Positions 35,334 to 44,712 of a stretch of 64,000 nt of DNA are shown here, one piece after another (the stretch's first letter is position 1; every line of letters begins with the position of its first letter). The DNA comes from Salinispira pacifica (GTDB lineage Bacteria; Spirochaetota; Spirochaetia; DSM-27196; Salinispiraceae), in contig NC_023035.1 of assembly GCF_000507245.1 (NCBI RefSeq), forward strand, positions 2,271,501-2,335,500, in the 5' to 3' direction. A program made the position numbers and the translations under genes. The notes under the pieces were generated by a model, which searched no databases, was not told where the DNA came from, and saw only the letters and a program-made list of their open reading frames with translations.

Positions 35334-36793
35334 ATGGAATCAGACAATTGCCTCATCGTCATCTTCGGAGCTTCGGGGGATCTCACCAGACGAAAGCTCC
35401 TGCCTGCGTTCCTACATTTATTCAAAAACTCCCTGCTGCCTGAGGATTTCGCCATTCTGGGCGTGGGCAGAACTAAACTGACGGATGAGGACTTCCGATC
35501 CTTCATTGATGCTGAGCCATCCTTCCTGTCCCATCTGTACTACAGCAGCATCGATACAGGAAACCAGGTTGACTACGGCATTCTGGGTGAACGAATTCAC
35601 GCCCTTGCCGGGGCCCACCATGCCGGGGAAAATGTGCTGTACTACCTCTCCACCCCCCCGTCCCTCTACGACAAAATTCCCGGCTTCCTCCATGCCCATG
35701 GACTCACCGCCACGGAAAAAGGATGGAAGCGTCTGGTTGTGGAAAAACCCTTCGGATACGACGGGGCATCAGCTGCCCGCCTGGATGAAACCCTTCACCA
35801 ATACTTCGATGAACCCAATATCTTCCGCATCGATCATTATCTGGGAAAAGAGACTGTGCAGAATCTTCTGGTATTCAGATTCGCCAACGGAGTTTTTGAG
35901 CCCATGTGGAACCGGAACTTCGTGGACCATATCGAAATTACCGCCGCCGAGCATCTGGGGGTTGAAAAAAGGGGCGGATACTATGACGGTGCCGGAGCTG
36001 TCCGGGATATGTTTCAGAACCATCTTCTGCAGGTGCTGGCTCTCACTGCAATGGAGCCGCCGGCAAAAATCGATGCGGGCTCCATCCGGGACGAGGCATC
36101 AAAGGTGCTGAAGAGTCTCAAACCCCTTTCCCAGGAAGATTTGCGGACTAACCTGGTGTTGGGGCAGTACACCGGCTCCGAAGTCCGGGGGAGCATCTGC
36201 CGGCATACCGGGACGAAACGGGAGTTGATCCGGAATCCCGAACCGAGACCTATGTGGGGCTGAAGCTCTTCATCAACAACTGGCGCTGGGAGGGCGTTCC
36301 CATTTATGTACGAACGGGAAAACGGCTTCCCACCCGGGTCACCGAGGTGGTTGTTCACTTTAAGTCCACCCCCCATCCGGAATTCGCCGGCAGTTCGCCC
36401 AAGAACACCCTGATTATCAGAATCCAGCCCGATGAGGGAATCAGAATGAACTTCAGCCTGAAGGAACCGGGTGCGGGCTTTAAAACCAGTCCGGTCAGCA
36501 TGAACTTCTACTACAACGACCTTCAGCAGCAGGACCTGCTCAGCGCATATGAGCGGCTGCTTCTGGATGCCATCCGGGGAGACGCCACCCTGTTCGCCCG
36601 CTCGGACGCGGTGCATGCCTGCTGGAACTTTGTGCAGCCCATTCTGGAGTTCAAGGAAGATCCCAGGTCCCTGTTCGGGTATGCAGCAGGCACCTGGGGA
36701 CCCAGGGAAGCGGATGAACTGCTCTCCCGGGACGGGCGTAGCTGGCGCTTCCCCTGCAAAAACTTGACGGACACCCAGTATTGCGAGCTTTAA
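35334..36793 (+). pseudogene. zwf: Glucose-6-phosphate dehydrogenase with one apparent frameshift
   Basis: The enzyme oxidises glucose 6-phosphate to 6-phosphogluconolactone with NADP+. The first frame (to about 36187) has the cofactor loop FGASGDLTRRKLLP and the catalytic RIDHYLGKETVQN; the second (to 36793) continues with [20 protein letters not shown] and [20 protein letters not shown]. Together they cover the whole family length of about 485 residues. The shift lies at the G5 run 36187-36191. The ATG at 35334 is chosen because AAGGAG precedes it by five bases. The gene is followed after 10 bases by pgl. Conservation on both sides suggests a recent mutation or a sequence error. Confidence 0.88.
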
Positions 36794-36803
36794 GGAGGCA
36801 ATC

Positions 36804-37550
36804 ATGAGCGGTTTTTCTGAGGCTGAACTTCGTATTTTTCCCGATGCCGAACAGATGGCAGCTGAAACGGCCCAACTGTTCCGGACAATCAGCACCAGCG
36901 CCGGTGAACCTCAGCACATTTGCCTCTCCGGGGGCTCCACCCCGCTGAAGCTGTTCAAACTGTTGTCAGCCCCGCCGATTCGGGATCACATTGACTGGGA
37001 GCAGCTCCACTTCTGGTGGGGGGATGAACGATGTGTTCCCCCAGAAGATGACCAGAGCAACTACGGACAGGCTCACCGGATCCTTTTTTCCACCATTCCC
37101 ATACCTGAAACAAACATTCATCCAATGCGGGGGGACAGGGACGCCGAACAGGAATCCGTCCGCTACGCCCGTGAGCTTGAAAGGGAGCTTCCCCTGCGGA
37201 ACGGTCTGCCCTCCTTCCGGCTGATTCTCCTGGGTCTGGGCAGTGACGGTCATACCGCATCACTCTTTCCCGGAGCCTTCCCCCCGGAGCGCCGGGAACC
37301 CGCCTTCCCTGCCCGGCACCCTGAAAGCGGCCAAATGCGCATTACACTCAGCCCGGCGGTTCTCAATAACGGAGAGGAACTGATCTACCTGGTAACCGGC
37401 AAGGGGAAAGCAGGGGTGCTGAAAGAGATATCTACATACGGCGACTCCCGACCGGATCCGTATCCGGGAGCGGCAGTTTATGCCCGGCACGGGCGCACCC
37501 GGTGGTTTCTGGATGAAGAGCTTGCAGCTGCCGCGGGCGTGCGGGGCTGA
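36804..37550 (+). CDS. pgl: 6-phosphogluconolactonase
   Basis: A 248-residue cytosolic enzyme of the NagB-like superfamily that hydrolyses the zwf product to 6-phosphogluconate. CLSGGSTPLKLFKLL, the FWWGDERCVPPEDDQSNYG core and LGLGSDGHTASLFPG are the diagnostic segments. AAGGAGG precedes the ATG. The gene follows zwf by 10 bases and is surely cotranscribed with it. The next gene, on the opposite strand, ends 20 bases downstream. No gnd is in the window. Confidence 0.93.
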   Translation: MSGFSEAELRIFPDAEQMAAETAQLFRTISTSAGEPQHICLSGGSTPLKLFKLLSAPPIRDHIDWEQLHFWWGDERCVPPEDDQSNYGQAHRILFSTIPIPETNIHPMRGDRDAEQESVRYARELERELPLRNGLPSFRLILLGLGSDGHTASLFPGAFPPERREPAFPARHPESGQMRITLSPAVLNNGEELIYLVTGKGKAGVLKEISTYGDSRPDPYPGAAVYARHGRTRWFLDEELAAAAGVRG

Positions 37551-37570
37551 GGGGAACCGCGAAGCAGGAT

Positions 37571-39619
37571 CTACAGGTCCTCAAGGGGCTGGGCAGATTG
37601 ACCGTCATCTTCTTCCTGCTCCACCGGGATAACGATCCTGAAACAGCTGCCTCCCAGGCGGCTGGGAGCCAATTCAAGCCTGCCGTTATGCTGGTTCACA
37701 ATAATATCCCGTGAAATACTCAGGCCCAGACCGGTACCCTCCCCCACATCCTTGGTGGTGTAAAACGGATCGAATATTTTCATTTTGATATTGTCGCTGA
37801 TGCCCGGACCGTCATCATCAAACTCGATCCGTACATTTTTGCCTTCAGGCTGAATATGAATGCTGATCTTTCCCATTTCCTCACGGTCCATGGAATGAAT
37901 GGCCTGGGCGGAGTTGATGATTAAATTCATGAACACCTGGCTCAGTTTTTCGCCGTAGCAATGAATCCTGTCGCGGAAATCGTCCTGTATTTCAACTTCG
38001 GCAATGTACTTGTAGAAATTCCTGGCCACGGTAAGCGTGTCCTCAATACTTTGTCGAAGATCCATGTACACCGGATGCTCGTCGGCATCCACATGGGAAA
38101 AATCTTTCAATGAACGCACAATGCTTCCGATCCGCTCTATGCCTTCCCGGGAATCCTGGAGAATTTCATCCAGCTCATTACGGTGACCGGTTTCCAAAGC
38201 ATCGCCATGCTCTCTGAGTAAATGGGACATGCTGGAAAGATTGCTTTGGACATAGCCCAGGGGATTATTTATCTCATGGGCCACGCCGGCGGCCAGCTGC
38301 CCCAGAGAGGCCAGTTTCTCCTGCTGGATAATGGTGGACTGCTGCTCCTTCAGCCTGCGGTTGAGAAGTTCCAGCTCGGCATTGGCTTTCATCATTTGGG
38401 AATCCCGTTTCATCCGCTGGGTAATATCCTTGATAATCAGGTAAAATTCCCGAATGCTGCCGTCTGCGTTGCGGTTCAGGCCGATACTCACCAGTCCGTA
38501 TACAAGATCGCGCCGGCTGTTATGAATCATCATTTCAAACTCAAGATGCTCATCGTTACGGTGGATAAAACGCATCAGTTCTTCCTGACTCATTCCGTTG
38601 AGAAACACCTGTTCCAGGGGTTTCCCCCGGATTGATGCAATGTTTCCCACCCCCGTCATATCCATGGCTGCAGTGTTCATATCCAGAACCATCCCCCGGG
38701 CATCGCAGAGAATCATTCCATCCCGTGAGTATTCAAATACATTGGAAAACCTGTTCTCGTATTCCCTGCGCTCCCGCACGGACTTGGCCAAGGCCAATTT
38801 TTCTTCAATTCTGCCCTGCAGCTCCCGAAAGTACGGCTGGAGAAACCCCATGGTTTCTTTTACCAGGCTCAGGCTTGGTTCAGGGAGCGGACCTGCGGGG
38901 TTAATAAGCATGAGAACCCCCAGTCTTCCCCTCAGACCACCGATAAGACTGATAAATCCCCAGGGATATGAAGGGGATGAATGAAGGGAAAAGGGGAGCC
39001 TTTTCACCCGCATGTATACGGCTCCCCTGCTGCCTTCCATGACCGGAAGATCTTCCGAACCGGATACTCTGTTTCCACCGTACTGTTCGAACTGACTGAT
39101 CAGAAAATCAGGTGTAACGTATTGGCTTGCAGAAAAGGGAAGTCTGTCCTCAACATGGGAAGACCAGAAGCGCAGCTCGGCTATCTTTGTTCCAGTATAC
39201 ACTCCCAGAACTCCGCATCTGGCACCCGAAGCCTGGACAAGATTGTGAAGAAGATCCGTAAGAATATCGCCGGTATCGCCGGAAAACACATCCATCACAT
39301 TTCTTCTGATCTTCTCCCCCCAGCCGAACTGGCGAAGTTTACGGTACAGGGGATGCACGATCAGAAGAACCAGGCCCATGATTCCCGGGATCAGAATCAG
39401 CAGAATAATCCGCAGTCTGTTAGTGGAAATACTGTCCCCGGATGCAGCTTCCAGAATGAGCAGAGAAATCCCGATGAGAAAAAGCGCTGCGGTTAATATC
39501 CGCATTCGCAGGGCCATATACAGTCCGGAAATTGCGCCGGTGACTGGAGACGATTTCATATCCGCAGTATTTCCATCCGCTTGTTTCATATCATCGGTCC
39601 GTTTATGAGAATACGGCAA
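37571..39619 (-). CDS. PAS-containing membrane sensor histidine kinase
   Basis: A 682-residue kinase. Two transmembrane helices lie near residues 40-60 and 70-90 with almost no periplasmic loop, so it probably senses cytoplasmic or membrane signals. A GAF-like region (about 120-265) is followed by a PAS domain (about 290-400), a short coiled coil, the phospho-acceptor helix GQLAAGVAHEINNPLGY (His448) and an HATPase domain with GPGISDN and GTGLGLSISRD. The frame begins at a TTG (39619) with AAGGA upstream, overlapping the preceding regulator gene by 17 bases; the ATG at 39589 is an alternative. It forms a probable two-component pair with that regulator. Confidence 0.88.
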   Translation of the reverse strand: MPYSHKRTDDMKQADGNTADMKSSPVTGAISGLYMALRMRILTAALFLIGISLLILEAASGDSISTNRLRIILLILIPGIMGLVLLIVHPLYRKLRQFGWGEKIRRNVMDVFSGDTGDILTDLLHNLVQASGARCGVLGVYTGTKIAELRFWSSHVEDRLPFSASQYVTPDFLISQFEQYGGNRVSGSEDLPVMEGSRGAVYMRVKRLPFSLHSSPSYPWGFISLIGGLRGRLGVLMLINPAGPLPEPSLSLVKETMGFLQPYFRELQGRIEEKLALAKSVRERREYENRFSNVFEYSRDGMILCDARGMVLDMNTAAMDMTGVGNIASIRGKPLEQVFLNGMSQEELMRFIHRNDEHLEFEMMIHNSRRDLVYGLVSIGLNRNADGSIREFYLIIKDITQRMKRDSQMMKANAELELLNRRLKEQQSTIIQQEKLASLGQLAAGVAHEINNPLGYVQSNLSSMSHLLREHGDALETGHRNELDEILQDSREGIERIGSIVRSLKDFSHVDADEHPVYMDLRQSIEDTLTVARNFYKYIAEVEIQDDFRDRIHCYGEKLSQVFMNLIINSAQAIHSMDREEMGKISIHIQPEGKNVRIEFDDDGPGISDNIKMKIFDPFYTTKDVGEGTGLGLSISRDIIVNQHNGRLELAPSRLGGSCFRIVIPVEQEEDDGQSAQPLEDL

Positions 39620-40946
39620 TATCTTCCTTCAGCAGCCGGAAAATCCGCTTGAGATTATCTATTTGCTCCTGGGTCAAATCGGTACCTTCCGGAAGAACCA
39701 TTGATCCTGTCTTCAGATGTATGCCCCGGGCAAGACGGTGGCCGGGGATCAGCTGATCAGGGGAAAGGGTTTTCACCTTTCGTTCCTTCCAGTTGAACTT
39801 ACTCCGGAGTTTATTGAGAAACCATTGTTCAGCGTCACTGAGCATGTTCTCCCCGTCCTCCCCCCCTGGGGAGTCCGGGGGAGGAAGGGGTTTTCCGGTT
39901 ACCAGGACGAACGCCCTTTCCATGATGCTTTGGCCGTCAATTCCCCCTTCCGGGTCATGCTCCAGGGAACGAACCTGTTCATCAAAATCCAGTATCAGCC
40001 TGAGAATGCCGGATGGTTCGTCATTCACTGAACTGCCCGGGGCAGCCCCCGCTAGAGCGCCCGGAGGCTGGGAGGTTTCCGGCCCGGATTGAGGCAGCGG
40101 TATTTCGGCCGCCCTGGACAGCAGTTCTCCGTGATGATTAAGCCGGTAAAATGCATGAAGCATTGAGGCGCTGGAAGCGGCCAGATCCCGCCACGGGGTT
40201 GCTGCATCGCTTTCTTCTTTCAAGCCTGCGGCAGTGTGAAGCATGGCGGAGTTTTTCAGTTTACTGAATTCCCCCTCTTCCAGACCCGGAAAGTCCTGAA
40301 AAAGCTGCACCAGGCCCGAAGCTCTGGAAGCACGGGATGCAAGATGAGGCCGGCTGAAGTGGAGAATGCTGTGAATCAGTTCCAGTACGGATGCATTTTG
40401 GCGGTTGAGGGCGGTATAGGCCTGTTTCAGTTTGACATAGCTGGATCGCAGCTCCCGGGTGCGCTTTTCAACCCGAGCTTCCAGTTCAATGTTCAGCTTT
40501 TCAAGTTCACTATTGCGGATGCTCAGTTCCCTCTGCAGCCGGACGTTTTCCCTGCTGATTCTCAGGTGTTCAGCTGCAGATTGGATTACTTCAAGGAATT
40601 CCTCGTTATCCCAGGGTTTTTTCAGGAATCGGTAAATATTTCCATCATTAACCGCGTGGAGAATCGCCTGGGTGTCGGCGTATCCGGTAATAATGATTCT
40701 CACCGTGTCGGGGAAGTGTTCCCTGATCCGGGTCAGAAGCTCGCTTCCCCGCATGTCAGGCATCCGCTCGTCGGACACAATGATATCTGCAGCCCGGGAT
40801 TCCATCAATTCAAGTGCTTCCCTGCCGGATCCCGCAGTCTCAACCCGGTGAGAGGTTCGGCTTTTGAGAAGACGGGAAAGGGACTTGAGTATATTCTGCT
40901 CATCATCCACCAAAAGAATGCCCAAGGCTCTCTTAGAATCTTCCAT
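39603..40946 (-). CDS. Response regulator with long C-terminal domain, partner of the adjacent kinase
   Basis: About 447 residues. The N-terminal receiver has the acidic pocket LLVDDEQN, phospho-acceptor near Asp59-61 in IIVSDERMPDMRG and the conserved lysine in RFLKKPWDN. A coiled coil (about 130-175) leads to a C-terminal region of unknown type with Pro/Gly/Ser-rich inserts (SGPETSQPPGALAGAAPGSS; PPPDSPGGEDGEN), ending in a segment reminiscent of regulators that speak of SPDQLIPGHRLARGI. It has no DNA-binding domain I recognise. The ATG at 40946 is taken; a TTG lies two codons earlier. It overlaps the kinase gene downstream. Confidence 0.82.
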   Translation of the reverse strand: MEDSKRALGILLVDDEQNILKSLSRLLKSRTSHRVETAGSGREALELMESRAADIIVSDERMPDMRGSELLTRIREHFPDTVRIIITGYADTQAILHAVNDGNIYRFLKKPWDNEEFLEVIQSAAEHLRISRENVRLQRELSIRNSELEKLNIELEARVEKRTRELRSSYVKLKQAYTALNRQNASVLELIHSILHFSRPHLASRASRASGLVQLFQDFPGLEEGEFSKLKNSAMLHTAAGLKEESDAATPWRDLAASSASMLHAFYRLNHHGELLSRAAEIPLPQSGPETSQPPGALAGAAPGSSVNDEPSGILRLILDFDEQVRSLEHDPEGGIDGQSIMERAFVLVTGKPLPPPDSPGGEDGENMLSDAEQWFLNKLRSKFNWKERKVKTLSPDQLIPGHRLARGIHLKTGSMVLPEGTDLTQEQIDNLKRIFRLLKEDIAVFS

Positions 40947-41035
40947 ACTCAAAGCTTAATGCACGCTGTTTTTTTTTCAAGCCGATCCTCAAAACCTATT
41001 GTGCAACCGGGCCTGAATATGCAGTATTTTCTGTC

Positions 41036-41776
41036 ATGAATATGTTGCGAACCGTGTTTTTCTTCACCTGGATGTGGCTGCTTCTCTTTTTTACCATTCT
41101 TTTATTCATTCCGTTGATACTTCTGAGCCTCCCGGGACTCACCGGATTAAAAAAAACCTTTGTGCATATGGTTACCCGCAGCTGGGCCCGTCACCTTATT
41201 GCAACCAGCGGATCAAACGTGGAAGTACGGGGACTGGAGAATGTACCCCGGGACCGGGCGGTCTGTGTGGTGTCAAATCATCAGAGCAATTTCGATATTC
41301 CCCTGCTGATGGCATACCTGCCATTTCCGCCGGGATTTATTGCAAAAAAGGAATTGGCCCGGGTCCCCTTTTTCAGCAGCTGGATACGCACTTTGAACTC
41401 GGTATTTATTGACAGGAAAAATATCCGGGCTTCGGTTACGGCCCTCTCCCGGGCAGCGGGGAACGTGAAAGAAGGGCACGGCATGGTCCTCTTTCCCGAA
41501 GGAACCAGAAGCAGGACCGGAGTACCCGGCCGCTTTCATGCAGCGGGCCCCAGGACCATGGCACAGCAAGGGATTACGTTTCTCCCGGTGACCATATATA
41601 ACAGCCGGGAAATGTTCGAAAAACAGATGCGAATTATCCCCACGAAAATTCGCATGGAGATACATCCCCCCGTTGAAGGAAGCCGCGAGAACGACCACAC
41701 AATCACTTCACTTCTCAAAGATATTATTCTCACCCCCCTGGGTACTGTGGAATCAGAACAGGAGAGAACAGAATAG
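41036..41776 (+). CDS. plsC: 1-acyl-sn-glycerol-3-phosphate acyltransferase
   Basis: A 246-residue membrane-associated acyltransferase that converts lysophosphatidate to phosphatidate in phospholipid synthesis. Two hydrophobic segments occupy residues 7-35. The catalytic HX4D motif is NHQSNFD (His82, Asp87) and the substrate motif FPEGTRSRTG follows about 70 residues later. The length is typical for PlsC. It stands alone between the two-component pair and the convergent arfB gene. Confidence 0.92.
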   Translation: MNMLRTVFFFTWMWLLLFFTILLFIPLILLSLPGLTGLKKTFVHMVTRSWARHLIATSGSNVEVRGLENVPRDRAVCVVSNHQSNFDIPLLMAYLPFPPGFIAKKELARVPFFSSWIRTLNSVFIDRKNIRASVTALSRAAGNVKEGHGMVLFPEGTRSRTGVPGRFHAAGPRTMAQQGITFLPVTIYNSREMFEKQMRIIPTKIRMEIHPPVEGSRENDHTITSLLKDIILTPLGTVESEQERTE

Positions 41777-41792
41777 CCCGGCGGGCGGTTTC

Positions 41793-42218
41793 TCAACCGG
41801 GAGTCGGGGGAGGCTTTCGCCCTTCCTTGAGCCGGCCCCGGTGCTTTTTGGAATCCAGCCTGCGATGTTTGGCAGCTTTGCCGGGACGGGTTGGACGCCG
41901 GGTTTTTACCGGTTTCAACGCCTGACGGAAGTACTCCCGAAGCCGTTCAAGGGCGTCCTGGCGGTTGCGCCTCTGGCTGCGCTCGTTTTCGCTTCGGATA
42001 ATCAGTACTCCCTCTGTTGTAAGACGTGAATCGGACATAGCCAGGAGTCGGGATTTCACCTGTTCCGGAAGGGATGATCCGGGAATATTAAAACGCAGCT
42101 GCACCGCCGAAGAGGTGGTGTTCACATGCTGCCCGCCCTTCCCCGACGCCCTGCTGGCGCTGAACTGAATTTCAGAGTCGGGGATGCTCAGGTTCCGGTA
42201 CAAATGAATCAGAGACAT
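41793..42218 (-). CDS. arfB: Alternative ribosome-rescue factor / peptidyl-tRNA hydrolase
   Basis: A 141-residue ArfB (YaeJ)-type protein. The catalytic loop SGKGGQHVNTTSSAV carries GGQ at residues 28-30, which hydrolyses peptidyl-tRNA on stalled ribosomes. The C-terminal basic tail (RRPTRPGKAAKHRRLDSKKHRG) is the part that enters the empty mRNA channel. Together these distinguish it from full-length release factors. It lies seven bases after the CruF-like gene on the same strand, probably cotranscribed. Confidence 0.93.
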   Translation of the reverse strand: MSLIHLYRNLSIPDSEIQFSASRASGKGGQHVNTTSSAVQLRFNIPGSSLPEQVKSRLLAMSDSRLTTEGVLIIRSENERSQRRNRQDALERLREYFRQALKPVKTRRPTRPGKAAKHRRLDSKKHRGRLKEGRKPPPTPG

Positions 42219-42225
42219 GCCGCAC

Positions 42226-43107
42226 TCACAGAGTTCCCAGCAGGGGCAGCAGAAGGTTCAGTGCGAGAATGAACAGAAACTGAATGATCACATACAGCCC
42301 GGGAAAATAGCGGCGGGCGCGCCGGCTGATTCTCTCCAGGGCAGAAGCGGCGGCACCGTCTCCTGCTCCGGCTTTCTGCCCTGCCCCGCCGTTGTGCACT
42401 TCGCCTTCCCCCGCCCGGGCAGTTACCCCAGCTCCGGCCAGCAGACCGGGATCGGTGTTCGCCGAGTGATACTCGCTGGTGGGGGCCCCGGCGGCGTAGC
42501 GCACGGCCGGTCCCCTGGAAGGCCCGGAGGGTACCATCCAGAAATAGAGAACGGCGAACACAAAACTGATCAACGCCCAGGCGATGTAATTATGCAGGGG
42601 CACTTCAGGTCCGGCCCAGCTCCAGTAATCCAGCCGGGACATGGCCACCGGTTCCAGGAAAAAGTCGAAAAACACCGCACCGGCAGGCACCAGCACTAAA
42701 CCCAGCAGCAGACTCGAACGGGCGGTTCGCAGAGATTCGGCAAGACCGTATACGATAATGACCCAGTTCAGCCCGATAATTACCGGCACATCAAAAATCT
42801 GAGGCCCCAGGGTTCCGCCGTAGGAATACTCACCGAAAACAAGACCCGTCTTCACCCCCAGCACCTCAAGACCGTAGGTCATAATCCAGGTAATCAGTAC
42901 CCAGATGAGAATTCTCCGCTTCTGCAGAGCCGATCGGCCGCTGCTGAGCACCGTCTGCCCCAGGGTCACCAGGGCGAAGCTCAAAAGGATCCAGGGAGTG
43001 AGGGTGAGCATCAGCGGGTAGAATGCCGAGCTTAGGTGGCCTGCCACCCCGACCATGTACATAATTAAAAGGATGCCCAGAGCTAACAGCGATGCGTGTC
43101 TTTTCAT
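42226..43107 (-). CDS. CruF-like carotenoid biosynthesis membrane protein (COG2324)
   Basis: A 293-residue integral membrane protein with about eight hydrophobic segments. GPQIFDVPVIIGLNWVIIVYG and DYWSWAGPEVPLHNYIAWALISF match the carotenoid-synthesis family DUF422/COG2324, which includes the carotenoid 1',2'-hydratase CruF and the bacterioruberin-pathway hydratase. A hydratase adding a tertiary hydroxyl to the psi end is thus likely. Residues about 205-265 hold a long Gly/Ala-rich low-complexity loop (LLAGAGVTARAGEGE, GGAGQKAGAGDGAAAS). It lies 96 bases after crtI on the same strand. Confidence 0.75.
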   Translation of the reverse strand: MKRHASLLALGILLIMYMVGVAGHLSSAFYPLMLTLTPWILLSFALVTLGQTVLSSGRSALQKRRILIWVLITWIMTYGLEVLGVKTGLVFGEYSYGGTLGPQIFDVPVIIGLNWVIIVYGLAESLRTARSSLLLGLVLVPAGAVFFDFFLEPVAMSRLDYWSWAGPEVPLHNYIAWALISFVFAVLYFWMVPSGPSRGPAVRYAAGAPTSEYHSANTDPGLLAGAGVTARAGEGEVHNGGAGQKAGAGDGAAASALERISRRARRYFPGLYVIIQFLFILALNLLLPLLGTL

Positions 43108-43203
43108 TTCATTCCGTCCTCGATTGTGTTGGGAAAGCGATTAAGCTTTCGGCTGAATTATGACATTCCCGGCAGCGGCCTTCAAGCGGCACCGGGGAAA
43201 TCT

Positions 43204-44712
43204 TTATGCTTCCGCCAGATCGGCTAGTAAAAGGGATGCGGCGATCCGGCCGGAACTCACCGCCAGGGGCATGCCTCCGCCGGGGTGAACGCTGCCTCCG
43301 CAGTGATACATCCCCGGAAAATACGGAGAAACATTGGGGTGCCGGCGAAATGCGGCGGTCATGGTGTTTGAACTGATCCCGTAGAGACTGCCCCGGTAGC
43401 TTCCGGTTTCCTCCTGAATACGATCAGGGGTGAGAATCCGCTCCTCCCGAATGAGGGGGGAAATATCTTTTCCAAGATCCCGGGAAAGGCGGGAGATCAC
43501 CCGGCCTTTAAGCTCCGCCGCATCCCGTTCCCAATCGCGGCCGGAAGTGTGATAAGGTGCGTTCACCATGACGAACCAGTTTTCTCCCCCCGCAGGGGCA
43601 TCTTCGGGAGTGAATTTGGACCCGATATTCACATACACGGTGGGGTCCTCCGGAAGCCGGCCCTGGGCATGGATCTCATCAAACTCCCGCTCATAATCGG
43701 ATGAGAAGAAAATATTATGCAGCCCCAGCTCTTCAAAATTGTGCTTCACTCCCCAGAAGAACACCACCGCAGATGAGCTGGAAGGCTCACGGCGGTAGCG
43801 TTTGGCTGCCTTGAGCCCGGGCATGGCCAGAATATCTTCATACCAGTGGAGAATATCCACATCGGAGACAATGCGATCGGCTGTTACCCTGCTTCCGTCT
43901 GCGAAGCTGAGAACGTATGGTCCGCCACGGCGCAGATCTCCCTGTGAGTTATCAACCCCGGTGAGTTCGGCGGAATAGCTGAATTCCGCACCCATTTCAC
44001 CAAGCCGCCGTTCCATGGCTTTTGGAATGGATGCGATGCCGTCACGGAGGGCGTAACAATCCATGCCGTGCTCAACCCAGGCAATACAGTTCAGGGCCGC
44101 CGGTGCCTTGTAGGGGTTGGAACCGTTGTAAGTGGCAAACCGGTCCAGCAGCTGCACAAGCCGCGGATCCTTCACAAACGACGAGTTGGCCCGGTGCATG
44201 GTGCGAAATACATCTATGCCGGTCAGGCGGGTGAGATTCTTCACAGCCTGAAGGGGTCCGCCCTTCCTCCAGTGGTTCAACGGATTCCGCAGAAACAGGT
44301 TTTCAGAGATATGGTAGATGCGCTTCACATGGGACATGTACTCCCTCATTCCCTGCAGATCCGAAGGGGCAATCCGTTCCGTCTCCTCAAGAAATCCCGG
44401 CATGGGGCGGCTGTTCATCCTGCTCCCGTCGGGGAAAAAATACCGGGTTATGGGATCCAGGGGGATGATGTTCACATAGTCCCGGAAATCCGCCCCGCTG
44501 CGCCGAAAGAGATCATCGAAATAGGAGGCCAGGGTGAACAGACTCGGCCCGGCATCGAAACGGTATGCCCCGAGCTGAAATGAGTAGGCCTTGCCGCCGG
44601 GTTCGCTGCGCTTATCAAAAATCATCACGTCCCGGCCCCCGGCCTTTATATCCATGGCCGCAGCCAGACCGGCAAATCCTGCACCGATTACCGCCGTATC
44701 AATGTGTTGCAT
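43204..44712 (-). CDS. crtI: CrtI-family phytoene desaturase
   Basis: A 502-residue FAD-dependent carotenoid desaturase. The N-terminal dinucleotide fold VIGAGFAGLAAAM and FDKRSEPGGKAYSF are typical, and the C-terminal MYHCGGSVHPGGGMPLAVSSG motif is the CrtI-family signature. It converts phytoene toward lycopene or more desaturated products; CrtD-type 3,4-desaturation cannot be ruled out. The start overlaps the crtB stop by 14 bases. It belongs to a crtB-crtI-cruF-like-arfB transcription unit. Confidence 0.9.
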   Translation of the reverse strand: MQHIDTAVIGAGFAGLAAAMDIKAGGRDVMIFDKRSEPGGKAYSFQLGAYRFDAGPSLFTLASYFDDLFRRSGADFRDYVNIIPLDPITRYFFPDGSRMNSRPMPGFLEETERIAPSDLQGMREYMSHVKRIYHISENLFLRNPLNHWRKGGPLQAVKNLTRLTGIDVFRTMHRANSSFVKDPRLVQLLDRFATYNGSNPYKAPAALNCIAWVEHGMDCYALRDGIASIPKAMERRLGEMGAEFSYSAELTGVDNSQGDLRRGGPYVLSFADGSRVTADRIVSDVDILHWYEDILAMPGLKAAKRYRREPSSSSAVVFFWGVKHNFEELGLHNIFFSSDYEREFDEIHAQGRLPEDPTVYVNIGSKFTPEDAPAGGENWFVMVNAPYHTSGRDWERDAAELKGRVISRLSRDLGKDISPLIREERILTPDRIQEETGSYRGSLYGISSNTMTAAFRRHPNVSPYFPGMYHCGGSVHPGGGMPLAVSSGRIAASLLLADLAEA

